In this document: in pieces, positions 55,133 to 64,000 of the stretch
How positions within the stretch are numbered: position 1 is the first letter of the stretch
How the letters are laid out: each line of letters begins with the position of its first letter
Assembly (NCBI GenBank): GCA_029310945.1
Contig: JARJFC010000008.1
Span: 1-64,000 of the forward strand
Origin: Leptospira sp. 96542
GTDB lineage: Bacteria > Spirochaetota > Leptospiria > Leptospirales > Leptospiraceae
Length of the DNA: 64,000 bases
Direction of reading: 5' to 3'
Notes under the pieces: generated by a model
Told to the model about the DNA's origin: nothing
Databases searched by the model: none
Seen by the model: the letters and a program-made list of their open reading frames with translations, nothing else
Program-made: the position numbers and the translations under genes

Positions 55133-56914
55133 TTACCAGAAAAGACTTTTTGATTTTTTTTGTGAAATTCTGTGCGCTGCATTTACGAGGCCAACATGGC
55201 TATAAGTTTGTGGAAAATTTCCCCACTGATTTCCAGATTTTGCTTCGATGTCTTCACTGAATAATCCCAAATGGTTCGCTGATTCTGTTACCTTTTCGAA
55301 AAGTTGAGTGGCTTCATCGAGTCTGTCCATACAAGCAAGGGCTTCGATATACCAAAATGTGCAAACTAAAAAGGTTGTTTCTGGTTTTCCGAAATCATCA
55401 CTATGGAGGTAGCGGTAAAAAAAACCATTTTCAGTTTTTAGGCTGGATTCAATGGCTTTTATATGTGATTTTGCTCGAGGAGAACTGGGGTCTAAATAAC
55501 CAAGGGTGATGAGCTGTAATAGACTCGCATCGAGGTCTTTTTTACCTTGTGCTTGCGTGTAACACTCGAGTTCTGGATCAAAACAAAGTTCGATATTAAC
55601 CTCAGCGCGCCCAATGAGTTCATCGGCTTTTTTCTCTAACCCATTTTCTCCCAAATGTTTTGCAATTTCTTTTGCAGCTTTGGCGCCCACCCAATGAAAA
55701 AGAAACGTATAACAGTGTTTTTGCGAAAAATTTCTAAATTCCCATAACCCCGCATCAGGTTCATCCATTGTGAGTTCAATTTTGTCCAAAATGTTTTTGA
55801 TTAAATTGAAATTTTGGAATCTGTTTTTTTCGGGTATTCTTTCATCCAAATAGAGTGGTAGCAGAGATAATAAAACTTGACCATAAGCATCATTCTGTTT
55901 GTGAGTATATGCTAAATTTCCAATACGAACGGGTGTGTTTCCTAAATAACCCTTTAAATCTAAAATTTTTTCATCCAAAAAAGATTCGCCCATTATGCTA
56001 TAGAGAGGCTGGAACCTTCCATCAGATTCGGGAGTCAAATTACTAATGTACTGGGCATACCTTTCTAATTCTTCGAATTGTCCCAAATTGGTTAATGCAA
56101 ATAAGGTATAAAAACCATCTCTTAACCAACAAAATCGGTAATCCCAGTTTCTTCCTGAGCCTGGTGCTTCTGGTAAACTCGTTGTGGACGCAGCAATGAT
56201 AGCCCCTGTGTCTTGGAATTGGTGTAATTTTAAACAAAGTGCAGATCGTATTTGTTGTTTTTGAGCAAAGTTTGGAATGGTACAATGTTTTACCCAACTT
56301 TGCCAGTATTGTTTCGTTTTCGTATATTCTGATTCAAAGAAGGCTTCGAACGGAATCCGGTCTGGCATGGTCTCAAACAAACCCAAATAAATGGACTTAT
56401 TTAAATGCAAATACGATTCCATTTTGATTAGGTTAAGCGAAACGTTAGCTAGTAAATTTATTTTTAAATCTTCTGTTTCGTAACTAATATGATCGGTAAA
56501 AACATTTGTTTTAAATTTTGACTTTCCATAATCGTAAGTGGGGTTTACAGAAATTTTAATTCTTACCTCACCTTCCATTGGTATGATCTTTCGGTATAAA
56601 TTCCTAGAATATCTGAGTTTTCCCGATTCATAATACCTTGGAGCAAAATCAAGAACAGCAAAGGAACCAGTTTCCGTTGTAATTTCCGTTCGCAGAATAT
56701 TCGTGTTTTCTAAATAGAATTGATGAGTCGAAGTAATTTTTGAATGAGGAATGAGTTTGTATGATCCGCAAGTTTCATCGAGCAAATTTCCAAAAATTGG
56801 AGAGCTATCAAAATTTGGCCAACACAACCAAGAAACTTCTGCTAATGTATTGATATGTGCTATTAAACTTCCATTGCCAATGATACCGGCGTTGTATTTA
56901 TGTTGATTTGGCAT
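55133..56914 (-). CDS. GH15-family glucoamylase/trehalase-like hydrolase
   Basis: The 593-residue cytosolic enzyme has the GH15 N-terminal beta-domain (NGSLIAHIN, FAPRYYES) and the (alpha/alpha)6 catalytic barrel. Landmarks are GRNWDYRFCWLRDGFYTL, PVRIGNLAYTHKQNDAYGQ, AGLWEFRNF with the general acid Glu, and GLFSEDIEAKSGNQWGNFPQ, where Glu554 is the likely base. GH15 includes bacterial trehalases as well as glucoamylases. The start overlaps the otsA-otsB gene by 17 bp, which makes trehalose or a trehalose-derived glucan the likeliest substrate. No signal peptide. Function by context is moderate. Confidence 0.85.
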   Translation of the reverse strand: MPNQHKYNAGIIGNGSLIAHINTLAEVSWLCWPNFDSSPIFGNLLDETCGSYKLIPHSKITSTHQFYLENTNILRTEITTETGSFAVLDFAPRYYESGKLRYSRNLYRKIIPMEGEVRIKISVNPTYDYGKSKFKTNVFTDHISYETEDLKINLLANVSLNLIKMESYLHLNKSIYLGLFETMPDRIPFEAFFESEYTKTKQYWQSWVKHCTIPNFAQKQQIRSALCLKLHQFQDTGAIIAASTTSLPEAPGSGRNWDYRFCWLRDGFYTLFALTNLGQFEELERYAQYISNLTPESDGRFQPLYSIMGESFLDEKILDLKGYLGNTPVRIGNLAYTHKQNDAYGQVLLSLLPLYLDERIPEKNRFQNFNLIKNILDKIELTMDEPDAGLWEFRNFSQKHCYTFLFHWVGAKAAKEIAKHLGENGLEKKADELIGRAEVNIELCFDPELECYTQAQGKKDLDASLLQLITLGYLDPSSPRAKSHIKAIESSLKTENGFFYRYLHSDDFGKPETTFLVCTFWYIEALACMDRLDEATQLFEKVTESANHLGLFSEDIEAKSGNQWGNFPQTYSHVGLVNAAHRISQKKSKSLFW

Positions 56915-59087
56915 TTTTATTTTCCTTTAGGTATGTTAATAAACTTTCGATCCAGATTGAAACATCTTCTGGATTTTTGAACCTATATTTTGCGATGGTT
57001 TCCGATTTTCCAATTTTGACAGAGACGGCAGAATCGTTTAGATCTTTGAACATATCTTCGTCTGTTGTATCATCTCCAAAAACAAAAATATCTGTCTCTT
57101 GGGTTGGCAAAATTTTAAGTGCGGCTTTTCCTTTGCCCGTTCCGTATTCCCTTACTTCTATGATTTTGTTTCCTCGTTGGACAAAAAATCCTTGGTTGGA
57201 AGAAAGTTGAGAGAGCTCATCTAACATTTCTCTTGCGGCATTGAGTCCAATGTCAGGATCTGCATTTCTAAAATGCCAAACGAGTGAAAATTCTTTTTCT
57301 TCTGTGAATGAACCCGGAACACGTTTTGTAAATTCGTTTAAGTGTTTTTTGATTTGGGTTTTCCACTCACCGGAACTAAAAAAAAGTGACTCCCATTTGG
57401 ATTTGTCTGGGGGGAGGTGCCATGCCCCGTGTTCCGCTACGAGATGGATTGGAGTTTTTATAAACGTTTTTTCTAAAAAAGATTTGTCCCGTCCACTGAT
57501 GATGGCAATCGAAACATCTTTAAATTCCTGCAGATTTTTTAAATCATTTATAAGTTTCTCTTTGGGGACCGCCATATGTGGCAAGGATTCGAAGTTAACA
57601 AGAGTTCCATCATAATCGAATATAATGAAAATTGGGTTTTTCCCTTTGGGCAAGAGGAGTTCTGATTGTGGAGAAATGGATTTTGTTTGGAAAGTAAGGT
57701 TTTCTTTCACAGCCGAATCCGTTTCAGAATATATTTTTTCTGCCCAATTTTTGACAGTGTTTTCGGACAACCGTGTAACCATAATTTTGTTTCGTTCTAT
57801 AATTTCGGTTATGTCCATTTCAACCGCTTCAAGGATTGCATTTGCCATTCCGTTCAGGTCATTTGGATTTACAAGGATTGCTTCGGGTAGTTCGGCTGCA
57901 GCACCTGCCATTTCACTAAGGATGAGCACTCCATTGTCCTGAGACACTAAGAATTCTTTAGCTACTAAATTCATCCCATCTCGGTACGGAGTAACTAGCA
58001 TAACGTTTGTTTTCTTGTACAACGGCACCAGTTCTTCAAAAGGAAATCCCTTGTATTGGTATAAAATTGGAGTCCAATCAAGTGTTCCAAAACTCCCGTT
58101 GATGGATCCAATCTTTTCATCGATTGATCTTTTCATTGATTGGTATGTGGAAACATCCGTCCTCGAGGGAACCAAAACCAGTGTCAATTTGCACTTTCCT
58201 ATCCAGCTCGGGTTTTGTTTTAGGAATAGTTCAAAAGCACTTAATCGCTGTAAAACGCCCTTTGTGTAATCTAGCCTATCCACAGATAAAATATGTTTTA
58301 GGTTTTTGTCGTTTTTGCTAATTTCCAATGAAATTTTTTTGCAATCTTTAGAATTAGCATAGTCTGCAAATTTTTCGACATGAATTCCCATTGGGAAAGC
58401 ACCTGTTTTTGTTAGGTGATTTTGGTAATATAAAATACCCCTTTCATTTTCTAACCCCAAACATCGTAATAAGGATCTTAAAAAATACTGTGTATAACTT
58501 TGGGTATGAAAACCAATCAAATCAGCTCCCAGTACTCCTTGTAGTATTTTAGTTCGAAATCTTTCTGGCATTAACCGAAAAATTTCAAACGTTGGAAAGG
58601 GAATATGTAAAAAGAAAGAAAGCGAAATATTCGGAAATCTAGTTCGTAACATTCCCGGTAGTAAAAACAAATGGTAGTCATGTACCCAAACCCAATCCCC
58701 AGGTTGGTAAATTTCAGAAACGGTTTCTGCAAATTTTTCATTTGCTTCGATATAGGAATCAAAATTGGAATCAGAATATTCGCAGTGGCTTGTAAAATAA
58801 TGGAAAAGTGGCCAAAGGGTTTTGTTGCAAAAACCATTGTAAAATGAATCAGCTAATTTTTGTTTGAGAAAGACTGGCACTGTGCCGTGATCTTCTAACA
58901 TTGATTCGCTGTAATGTTTTTGTTCTTTGTCTGGAATGGATTTTCCTGGCCAACCCACCCACAGAACTTCATTTCCCATTTGGTTCCAGTGAGTGAGGAA
59001 ACTAGAGAGACCTGTGGCAAGCCCCCCAACGCTTGGGGTTCCATCCCACTGGACTGGCAATCGATTGGATACGAGTATCAGTCTCAT
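56898..59087 (-). CDS. otsA-otsB: Bifunctional trehalose-6-phosphate synthase/phosphatase
   Basis: The 729-residue fusion has an N-terminal GT20 synthase (about 1-455) with GGLATGLSSF, VWVHDYHLFLLPGMLR, FFLHIPFP, SVDRLDYTKG and DGMNLVAKEF. A C-terminal HAD phosphatase (about 485-729) carries the nucleophile motif DYDGTL (Asp491, Asp493), ISGRD and GDDTTDEDMF. It makes trehalose-6-phosphate from UDP-glucose and glucose-6-phosphate and then dephosphorylates it. The two steps are usually on separate proteins in bacteria; the fusion is eukaryote-like but known elsewhere. It overlaps the downstream GH15 gene. A TetR gene is divergent, 217 bp away. Confidence 0.93.
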   Translation of the reverse strand: MRLILVSNRLPVQWDGTPSVGGLATGLSSFLTHWNQMGNEVLWVGWPGKSIPDKEQKHYSESMLEDHGTVPVFLKQKLADSFYNGFCNKTLWPLFHYFTSHCEYSDSNFDSYIEANEKFAETVSEIYQPGDWVWVHDYHLFLLPGMLRTRFPNISLSFFLHIPFPTFEIFRLMPERFRTKILQGVLGADLIGFHTQSYTQYFLRSLLRCLGLENERGILYYQNHLTKTGAFPMGIHVEKFADYANSKDCKKISLEISKNDKNLKHILSVDRLDYTKGVLQRLSAFELFLKQNPSWIGKCKLTLVLVPSRTDVSTYQSMKRSIDEKIGSINGSFGTLDWTPILYQYKGFPFEELVPLYKKTNVMLVTPYRDGMNLVAKEFLVSQDNGVLILSEMAGAAAELPEAILVNPNDLNGMANAILEAVEMDITEIIERNKIMVTRLSENTVKNWAEKIYSETDSAVKENLTFQTKSISPQSELLLPKGKNPIFIIFDYDGTLVNFESLPHMAVPKEKLINDLKNLQEFKDVSIAIISGRDKSFLEKTFIKTPIHLVAEHGAWHLPPDKSKWESLFFSSGEWKTQIKKHLNEFTKRVPGSFTEEKEFSLVWHFRNADPDIGLNAAREMLDELSQLSSNQGFFVQRGNKIIEVREYGTGKGKAALKILPTQETDIFVFGDDTTDEDMFKDLNDSAVSVKIGKSETIAKYRFKNPEDVSIWIESLLTYLKENKNAKST

Positions 59088-59304
59088 CCCCCCATACCAT
59101 CAGATTCCTTGATTCTTGCAAGGGAATTCCCCAAAAAACTTTGGTTTGGGCTTGAACTCTGTTCGAATATAGCATAAGATTGTCATAAGAGTGGATTTGG
59201 CAAAATCACGTTTATTTTGGGGGCATATATGGAGAATAAGTGTCAGTTTGGTGGCGGTTTGACCCTTTTGTTTTGTGTTCTTCTTCTCATCAGGTGTTAT
59301 CCAT

Positions 59305-59871
59305 ATGCCTAAGATAGTTGACCATGATTTGTACCGAGCAGAGTTACTTGGGAAATGTTTGCCCATTTTTGTGAGGAAGGGAGTTTCTTCTGTTTCCATG
59401 AGAGAACTCTCTAAGGAGCTCGGAGTTTCAACAGGGACTCTGTATCATTATTTCCCAACCAAGGAAGCACTTTTCGGGTCGATGGTGAAACAATTGGTGG
59501 CAGCGGACGCAAAAGAAATTGCCGAACTTTCGGAGAGCCAAGTGGGGCTTTCTGGAATTTTGGAATTTGTAAGCAAACGAGAATCACATTTTATCAATTT
59601 GATCCTCCTCACCATTGATGTAAAGAGAGAGCTACCAGGGGCTATCGATTTGATGAGCCAGGTGGAAGAATCCTTCCGAGCTTATCAGATCGCATTGGAT
59701 CAGTTTTTTCCGAAAATGGCTGGCACTGGGTGTGGGGCAGCGTTGTTTTCTTTTCTTGTTGGGGCTTTGTTCCTAAAGGCTAACGGAACGAACAATTTGA
59801 CTTGGGAAGAATTGTTTGGAGGCCTTGAGTCTGTTGCAGAACAATTTTTTGAGAAAACAAAAACGAGTTAA
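59305..59871 (+). CDS. TetR-family transcriptional regulator
   Basis: The 188-residue regulator (ATG 59305, MPKIVDHDLYRAELL) has the TetR helix-turn-helix SVSMRELSKELGVSTGTLYH YFPTKEALF at about residues 27-55 and a full-length ligand-binding helical domain. It is divergent from otsA-otsB, and the 217-bp gap (59088-59304) is where shared regulation could occur. A CCTTG/CAAGG inverted repeat at 59107-59123 in the otsA-otsB leader is one weak operator candidate. Upstream codons to GTG 59275 could add ten residues. The ligand is unknown. Confidence 0.87.
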   Translation: MPKIVDHDLYRAELLGKCLPIFVRKGVSSVSMRELSKELGVSTGTLYHYFPTKEALFGSMVKQLVAADAKEIAELSESQVGLSGILEFVSKRESHFINLILLTIDVKRELPGAIDLMSQVEESFRAYQIALDQFFPKMAGTGCGAALFSFLVGALFLKANGTNNLTWEELFGGLESVAEQFFEKTKTS

Positions 59872-59903
59872 AAATTTTAAACAAATTCAACTCGTTTCGT
59901 TTT
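59861..59903. terminator. Bidirectional terminator between convergent genes
   Basis: AAACGAGTT (59861-59869) and AACTCGTTT (59889-59897) make a 9-bp perfect stem with a 19-base AT-rich loop and T-rich flanks on both sides. It overlaps the last codons of the TetR gene and precedes the end of the convergent DUF3999-type gene. Confidence 0.55.
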
Positions 59904-59917
59904 GATAAAAGGGACTG

Positions 59918-61159
59918 TTAGTTTTTTTGTAATTCCTTTTGTTTGGTTTTTATTTTTACGATGGACCAAATGAAATAGAAAAGCATTAACAATCCCAAAT
60001 AGAATAATCCAGTGGCAACAAAACCTGAAATAGGCGGATACAGGATGCTGTATCCAAAATCTGCATTTTTCGATTCCGCACCCAATTCAGTTTGGATTGT
60101 TTTTTCATCCATTTCTGTTTGGCTTGGAATCGAATATGGATCGAAAGATGGGTACTTTGCATAAGGATACCCATAGTATAATATATACTCGTCTTCATTT
60201 GTATCTGGATTTAGATAAAAGAATATATCTTCTTTCGGTTGTAAACTCTGAATTGATTGTAAGTGGATGGTTTCGTTTTCACCATCGTAGATAGTGATTT
60301 CAAAATCATCACTGACCGTCTCTGATAAATTCAATTCGATTTCCTTGGATACATTTGTATTGGAAACAATAAGCCCAGAATGAACTTCTTTCCATTCTTT
60401 GCCGTTGGTATGGGATCGTATAGTGATCATTCGCTCCCATTTAGGTTCTTCGAATTTAAGTTTAAGTTTTTGAAATGGAGAGCCTGCTTGGTTTGTGATG
60501 AAATACTGACAACTGTCTTCTGTTAATATTGGATTTTGTACTTCAAATGTTTTTTCCCAATAAAGATTTTTTGATTTTTTCTTCTTCGTTACAGAATTAA
60601 ATTTTAGTTCGGCACCGGCACTGGCTTCAATTCGAATGAAGCGGTGGGTTGTGTCCCCCAAAGCAATATCATCAGATTCTAATAATTCGTATCGGTATAA
60701 AAAAGCAGATTTTGATTCTGACCAATTGTCTGGTTCGTCACCTAAGTAAATATTGATATTGTTTTCATAATTGTATGGGTTTGTAATTGATAGGTGGGTG
60801 TATACAAAATCTTCCTTTAACTCTGGCAGCTCCAAAACATAGGTATCCTTCTTTTTGCCTTTTTTTGCAAAAATTTGTTTTGGTTTTATTTTCTCCGTAT
60901 TTTTAGAAACTTCTTTCGAAATTGTGCGAACAAAAGGCACAATCTCACCATTTTTTGCAATTCGTAGGTCACCATAGTATGAGTTTTTATAGGTTTCTTC
61001 ATCTAGCCTTAGTTTTGCGACTCCCCGTTCTTTTGGATTTGCCACCACAATCTTTTTCTGGTAGAGATAATTTTCTTTTTTTATAGGCCTCGCATACAGA
61101 CCAATTCCGAAAGAAAAATTCGAGAGTAAAATAATGGTCATTGTATAAGTAAATTTCAT
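59918..61159 (-). CDS. DUF3999-type exported protein
   Basis: The 413-residue protein has an N-terminal signal sequence (about 1-24), a long beta-rich periplasmic domain and one C-terminal membrane segment (about 378-400). It follows the DUF2339 membrane protein and overlaps its stop codon by 4 bp. That gene order is the known pairing of DUF3999 and DUF2339. My DUF3999 call rests on this pairing, size and topology more than on motifs. The function of the pair is not known; a link to the cell envelope is likely. Confidence 0.62.
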   Translation of the reverse strand: MKFTYTMTIILLSNFSFGIGLYARPIKKENYLYQKKIVVANPKERGVAKLRLDEETYKNSYYGDLRIAKNGEIVPFVRTISKEVSKNTEKIKPKQIFAKKGKKKDTYVLELPELKEDFVYTHLSITNPYNYENNINIYLGDEPDNWSESKSAFLYRYELLESDDIALGDTTHRFIRIEASAGAELKFNSVTKKKKSKNLYWEKTFEVQNPILTEDSCQYFITNQAGSPFQKLKLKFEEPKWERMITIRSHTNGKEWKEVHSGLIVSNTNVSKEIELNLSETVSDDFEITIYDGENETIHLQSIQSLQPKEDIFFYLNPDTNEDEYILYYGYPYAKYPSFDPYSIPSQTEMDEKTIQTELGAESKNADFGYSILYPPISGFVATGLFYLGLLMLFYFIWSIVKIKTKQKELQKN

Positions 61160-62874
61160 ATTGTTTCCTTTTTTTGTCTGTTGTAAAGAATGCCTGTACC
61201 GATTAAACTAATTCCTAGAATGAGTCCTGCAATGATCCTAAACCCAATGGACAAGTTCCAAAAGTCATAAAGATAGAATTTTAGAACAACAAGTCCGAGA
61301 GAAAAGATTCCGACTAGTTTTAAAGATTGGATATGTTTGTAAAACCCGAGACCAATTCCGAAAAGACCATAAGACAGAAGAACTACTGAATATAGGAATA
61401 ATCTTTTTTCGGGTGGGAAGTGTAAGTAAATTTCAATGAATGTGCCAAGGAGCAAATAGGGATAAGCCGTGAATTGAAATAGTTTTTTGTAAAAACCTTC
61501 ACTAAACTTCGCACAAAGCAAAAGATAGGTGGTTGTGAGTAAAAATAGAAATATCCTTCCATTCATTAAAAACATTTCGCCGTAAATACGGTAGGAAAAC
61601 GATAATAAGTGAATGAGAGAAAAAAACCAAACAGGAATTCCTGCGTAATATAAATACACTTGTTTTGAACGTGCTGCTGCAATGGTAATTAGAAAAGAAA
61701 AGCTGATAAGACCGAAAGCGAGGATACGACCTTCCATTCCAAAAACAATGGCAGAAACGACAAAGGGAAGTCCAAAAAGTCCTAAGATATCGTAAATTTC
61801 TTTTTGGATCGGGAGATTTTTTTCGCCCTGTAACAAACGGTGGTAAAAACCATAAAAGATGATTACCATAAATAAAACATAAGCAGCTTTGAATGTTGGA
61901 AAATAAATACTAGCAACCCAGATAGATTGGATAAACCCAAAACTCAAAACCAAACCTAAAGTGATAAGTGAAAGGATTTGGTTTTTTGCTTTTGGTAAAA
62001 AATGAAATTCACGGAACAAAAACAAAATATACAAAACCAATTGGAAAATGAGCGGAAATAAACCTGGTGATGATTCTAAATTTTCGTAAGCCCACCCAAT
62101 GAAAACCAAGTGGTTTCCTAAAATAAGGAGGAGGGGAAGATACTGCCAATGTTTCCTTCGACAAAAATAAACAAATATAAAATCCCAAAACAGTAGATAC
62201 GTAAATAAAAATAGATACGAGTTTTGCCCACTGGACAAAAGGATGGGAACAAAAAATGCTCCTAAGTTTGAAAACCCAAATAAAAATTCTGAATCGAGGA
62301 CGAGGGAGATGGTGACAGCGAGGATACAAAGTAAGAAGAGCCCCACAAATGTAAATTCTAAAGAATACAAATCATAGAATTGGAAACCAATAAAATAGGC
62401 GCTGAAACCAATCATAATCCCAAGTCCAAGTAAACTTGTGGCAATATACGGGTGTTTGGTTCTTGTCCAAAATCCAATTCCAAAAACTATAAATCCGGTA
62501 ATGATTCCAATCCAGATACGCATGGATTCATTTATCCAATACTCTTCGAATGCATAATTGAGAAACCAAATTGAAACAATGGCGAGTGAAAGCACTCCCA
62601 GTTTGATAAAAATATTTTCGCCAATCCAGGAAATGAAAGAGAACGAAGTCTTTGATTTTGTAAGTTCGGGCGAGGGTGATTCGCTTTTCTCAGCTCCGTG
62701 AGATAGGGTGGAAGGGAAAGTTTCGCTCGTTGTTAGCCTTGATTTGGGATCTTCGCTTTCGGCGTTCGGTTGATTTTTTTCGGAAAGTTGACTCACACGC
62801 AAAGAAAGCGTTGTGATTTCCTTTTGTAAAAAATCGATTTTCTTTTTGATTTCATCTATCTCACGTTCTGGCAC
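61156..62874 (-). CDS. DUF2339 multipass membrane protein
   Basis: The 572-residue protein has an N-terminal coiled coil (residues 5-35), a Ser-rich linker and about sixteen membrane segments. The first membrane stretch follows FISWIGENIFIKLGVLSLAI, a typical DUF2339 entry motif. It starts with GTG 62874 and is translationally coupled to the DUF3999-type gene (ATGA overlap). No enzymatic motif is seen. It lies 44 bp after ispG on the same strand. Confidence 0.78.
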   Translation of the reverse strand: MPEREIDEIKKKIDFLQKEITTLSLRVSQLSEKNQPNAESEDPKSRLTTSETFPSTLSHGAEKSESPSPELTKSKTSFSFISWIGENIFIKLGVLSLAIVSIWFLNYAFEEYWINESMRIWIGIITGFIVFGIGFWTRTKHPYIATSLLGLGIMIGFSAYFIGFQFYDLYSLEFTFVGLFLLCILAVTISLVLDSEFLFGFSNLGAFFVPILLSSGQNSYLFLFTYLLFWDFIFVYFCRRKHWQYLPLLLILGNHLVFIGWAYENLESSPGLFPLIFQLVLYILFLFREFHFLPKAKNQILSLITLGLVLSFGFIQSIWVASIYFPTFKAAYVLFMVIIFYGFYHRLLQGEKNLPIQKEIYDILGLFGLPFVVSAIVFGMEGRILAFGLISFSFLITIAAARSKQVYLYYAGIPVWFFSLIHLLSFSYRIYGEMFLMNGRIFLFLLTTTYLLLCAKFSEGFYKKLFQFTAYPYLLLGTFIEIYLHFPPEKRLFLYSVVLLSYGLFGIGLGFYKHIQSLKLVGIFSLGLVVLKFYLYDFWNLSIGFRIIAGLILGISLIGTGILYNRQKKETI

Positions 62875-62918
62875 AAGGGTTTAAATTTCCCAAAGAACAA
62901 AAGTTTGGAAATCTTTTT

Positions 62919-64000
62919 TTATTCGGGATCGTTCCACATACCGTTTTCGCGGATAAGTTCAATGAGCTGGTCTGCCGCTTCTGTTTCTGAAACACCTTTT
63001 CGGACAATTTCCTTGCCTTTGTAGAGATGCACCTTACCCACACCAGCACCAACGTAACCAAAATCAGCATCTGCCATCTCACCTGGACCATTCACAATGC
63101 AACCCATAACCGCAATTTTTACACCTTTTAGGTGGCCAGTTTTTTCTTTGATTTTGGCAGTTGTGGATTGTAAGTCGAACATGGTTCGCCCACAAGATGG
63201 ACAAGAAATATACTCAGTTTTGGTCAGCCTGAGTCTTGTAGCTTGGAGTATGTCGTAAGTTAGGTGTAGTGATTCCTCGGGATCCATATCGGAGATTCGG
63301 ATCAGGTCTCCGATCCCGTCTAACAAACTCCCTCCCAGATGGATGGAGGAATGGTATAAAATGTCCTCATGAGCGAAGGATTGATTCACAAGAAAAATGG
63401 GAAAATCGGATTCTCTCAGAGTGAATGCCAATTTCCTTTGGTCATGGAGTGTCCCATTGGGAATGGAAAAAAATAAATTTTGGATTCGTTTGGATTGGCA
63501 TTCTTGTACGAGCTGTGGGAGATTGTTCAGGTCACTTGCGGAGATGGTTAATTCGACAGAACGATTGTCCTTTGCATACCGAGCCAAAAAATCTAAAAAC
63601 TCTGATTGGATTTTTGTTTCGCCTTTTGTGATCACAAATGGATTGAGGACCCATTTGTGGACAGAATACAATTCTTCTACATAACTTTCGTAATCCTTGG
63701 TTAAAGTTGCATTCAATTCCACAGAAACAGGTAGGGGAAATTTTCCTCGTTTCGTTTGGTTTGACAAGCTAACTAGTGATAACTCGTCTTGGATTTGAAA
63801 ATGGAGGATTTCAGGCAATCGACCTGATTTTTGATTTTTCTGCAAAACTCCTAACACCTCATCAGGAGTACTTTCGCCGTAATAGGGAAAACTGAATTCA
63901 ATCCGAACAGGGTTGGAATCTCCAAGGAAAGTACTTCCGATCTTCGATTCTTTGGAATAAAAACGAGAATAAGTATATGGGTCTCGGAATTCGGTAAACA
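62919..64000 (-). CDS. ispG: IspG (GcpE), 3' part, runs off the window
   Basis: 4-hydroxy-3-methylbut-2-enyl-diphosphate synthase of the MEP isoprenoid pathway. The C-terminal [4Fe-4S] domain is visible with SCPSCGRTMFD and VAVMGCIVNGPGEMADADFG (three cluster Cys). The frame is open from the window's end at 64000 through YTYSRFY and PVRIEFSFPYYGES. The middle portion corresponds to the insert of the long plant/Chlamydia/Leptospira-type IspG. The 5' end lies beyond the window, so any start given inside it (for example GTG 63857) is false. Confidence 0.92.
   Translation of the reverse strand, partial: FTEFRDPYTYSRFYSKESKIGSTFLGDSNPVRIEFSFPYYGESTPDEVLGVLQKNQKSGRLPEILHFQIQDELSLVSLSNQTKRGKFPLPVSVELNATLTKDYESYVEELYSVHKWVLNPFVITKGETKIQSEFLDFLARYAKDNRSVELTISASDLNNLPQLVQECQSKRIQNLFFSIPNGTLHDQRKLAFTLRESDFPIFLVNQSFAHEDILYHSSIHLGGSLLDGIGDLIRISDMDPEESLHLTYDILQATRLRLTKTEYISCPSCGRTMFDLQSTTAKIKEKTGHLKGVKIAVMGCIVNGPGEMADADFGYVGAGVGKVHLYKGKEIVRKGVSETEAADQLIELIRENGMWNDPE

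Noticed and set aside
63857..63857. GTG 63857 as the start of ispG
   Set aside because: The frame stays open to the window edge with family-like sequence, so the real start is outside.
1..64000. CRISPR arrays, insertion sequences or prophage genes
   Set aside because: No direct-repeat/spacer pattern, transposase motif or phage structural gene was found while reading both strands.

Overview
The window looks like a stretch of a Leptospira chromosome, probably from the saprophytic (L. biflexa-like) group; the species is not certain. The case rests on an AT-rich background, many lipoproteins with relaxed spirochaetal lipoboxes, a 16S rRNA 3' end not followed by an obvious tRNA, 23S or 5S gene, the long plant/chlamydia/leptospira-type IspG, a PilZ-type protein of a kind I associate with leptospires, and several conserved proteins I know only from that genus.

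Region 1 (1-6004) is an accessory patch behind the 16S rRNA gene. It holds two diverged Imm11-type immunity proteins of clearly higher G+C than their surroundings, facing inward on opposite strands. Between them lie an SH3-domain lipoprotein, a pentaheme cytochrome c and a fragment of a second copy of that cytochrome. No intact toxin is present. Region 2 (6005-13511) mixes ordinary genes (amidohydrolase lipoprotein, YndJ-like and CrtA-like proteins, an ECF sigma factor with a ClpP paralogue, a propeller-like lipoprotein) with decayed ones: a truncated VOC protein, a frameshifted thioesterase, and a truncated TetR gene that keeps a near-perfect operator.

Region 3 (13512-20587) carries envelope proteins: a seven-repeat propeller lipoprotein, an HGSNAT-like acyltransferase, an SGNH hydrolase with a membrane-anchored partner, and a HEAT-repeat lipoprotein. 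Region 4 (20580-30119) reads as a zinc-homeostasis block: a COG0523/CobW GTPase coupled to a Tpx-like peroxiredoxin on the minus strand, and a lipoprotein, an outer-membrane barrel and ZnuA-ZnuC-ZnuB on the plus strand. The two sets are separated by an acyl-CoA dehydrogenase/amidohydrolase pair. The same 17-bp palindrome (ATGCAAC-N3-GTTGCAT) sits in the promoter regions of both sets, which suggests one Zur-like regulon.

Region 5 (30121-43244) is mostly housekeeping and signalling: a methyltransferase, thymidylate kinase, an EAL phosphodiesterase, a B12-type radical SAM protein, a PilZ-type protein, GuaB, a LolA-like protein, RsmE, two small lipoproteins and a three-gene cluster of unknown function. 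Region 6 (43384-54616) is a tight run of a very large alpha-2-macroglobulin, a membrane alkaline-phosphatase-fold enzyme with a Thr at the nucleophile position, and carB. Region 7 (54621-64000) holds a DUF1499 lipoprotein, a GH15 hydrolase coupled to a fused OtsA-OtsB trehalose enzyme, a divergent TetR regulator, a DUF3999/DUF2339 pair and the 3' part of ispG, which runs off the window.
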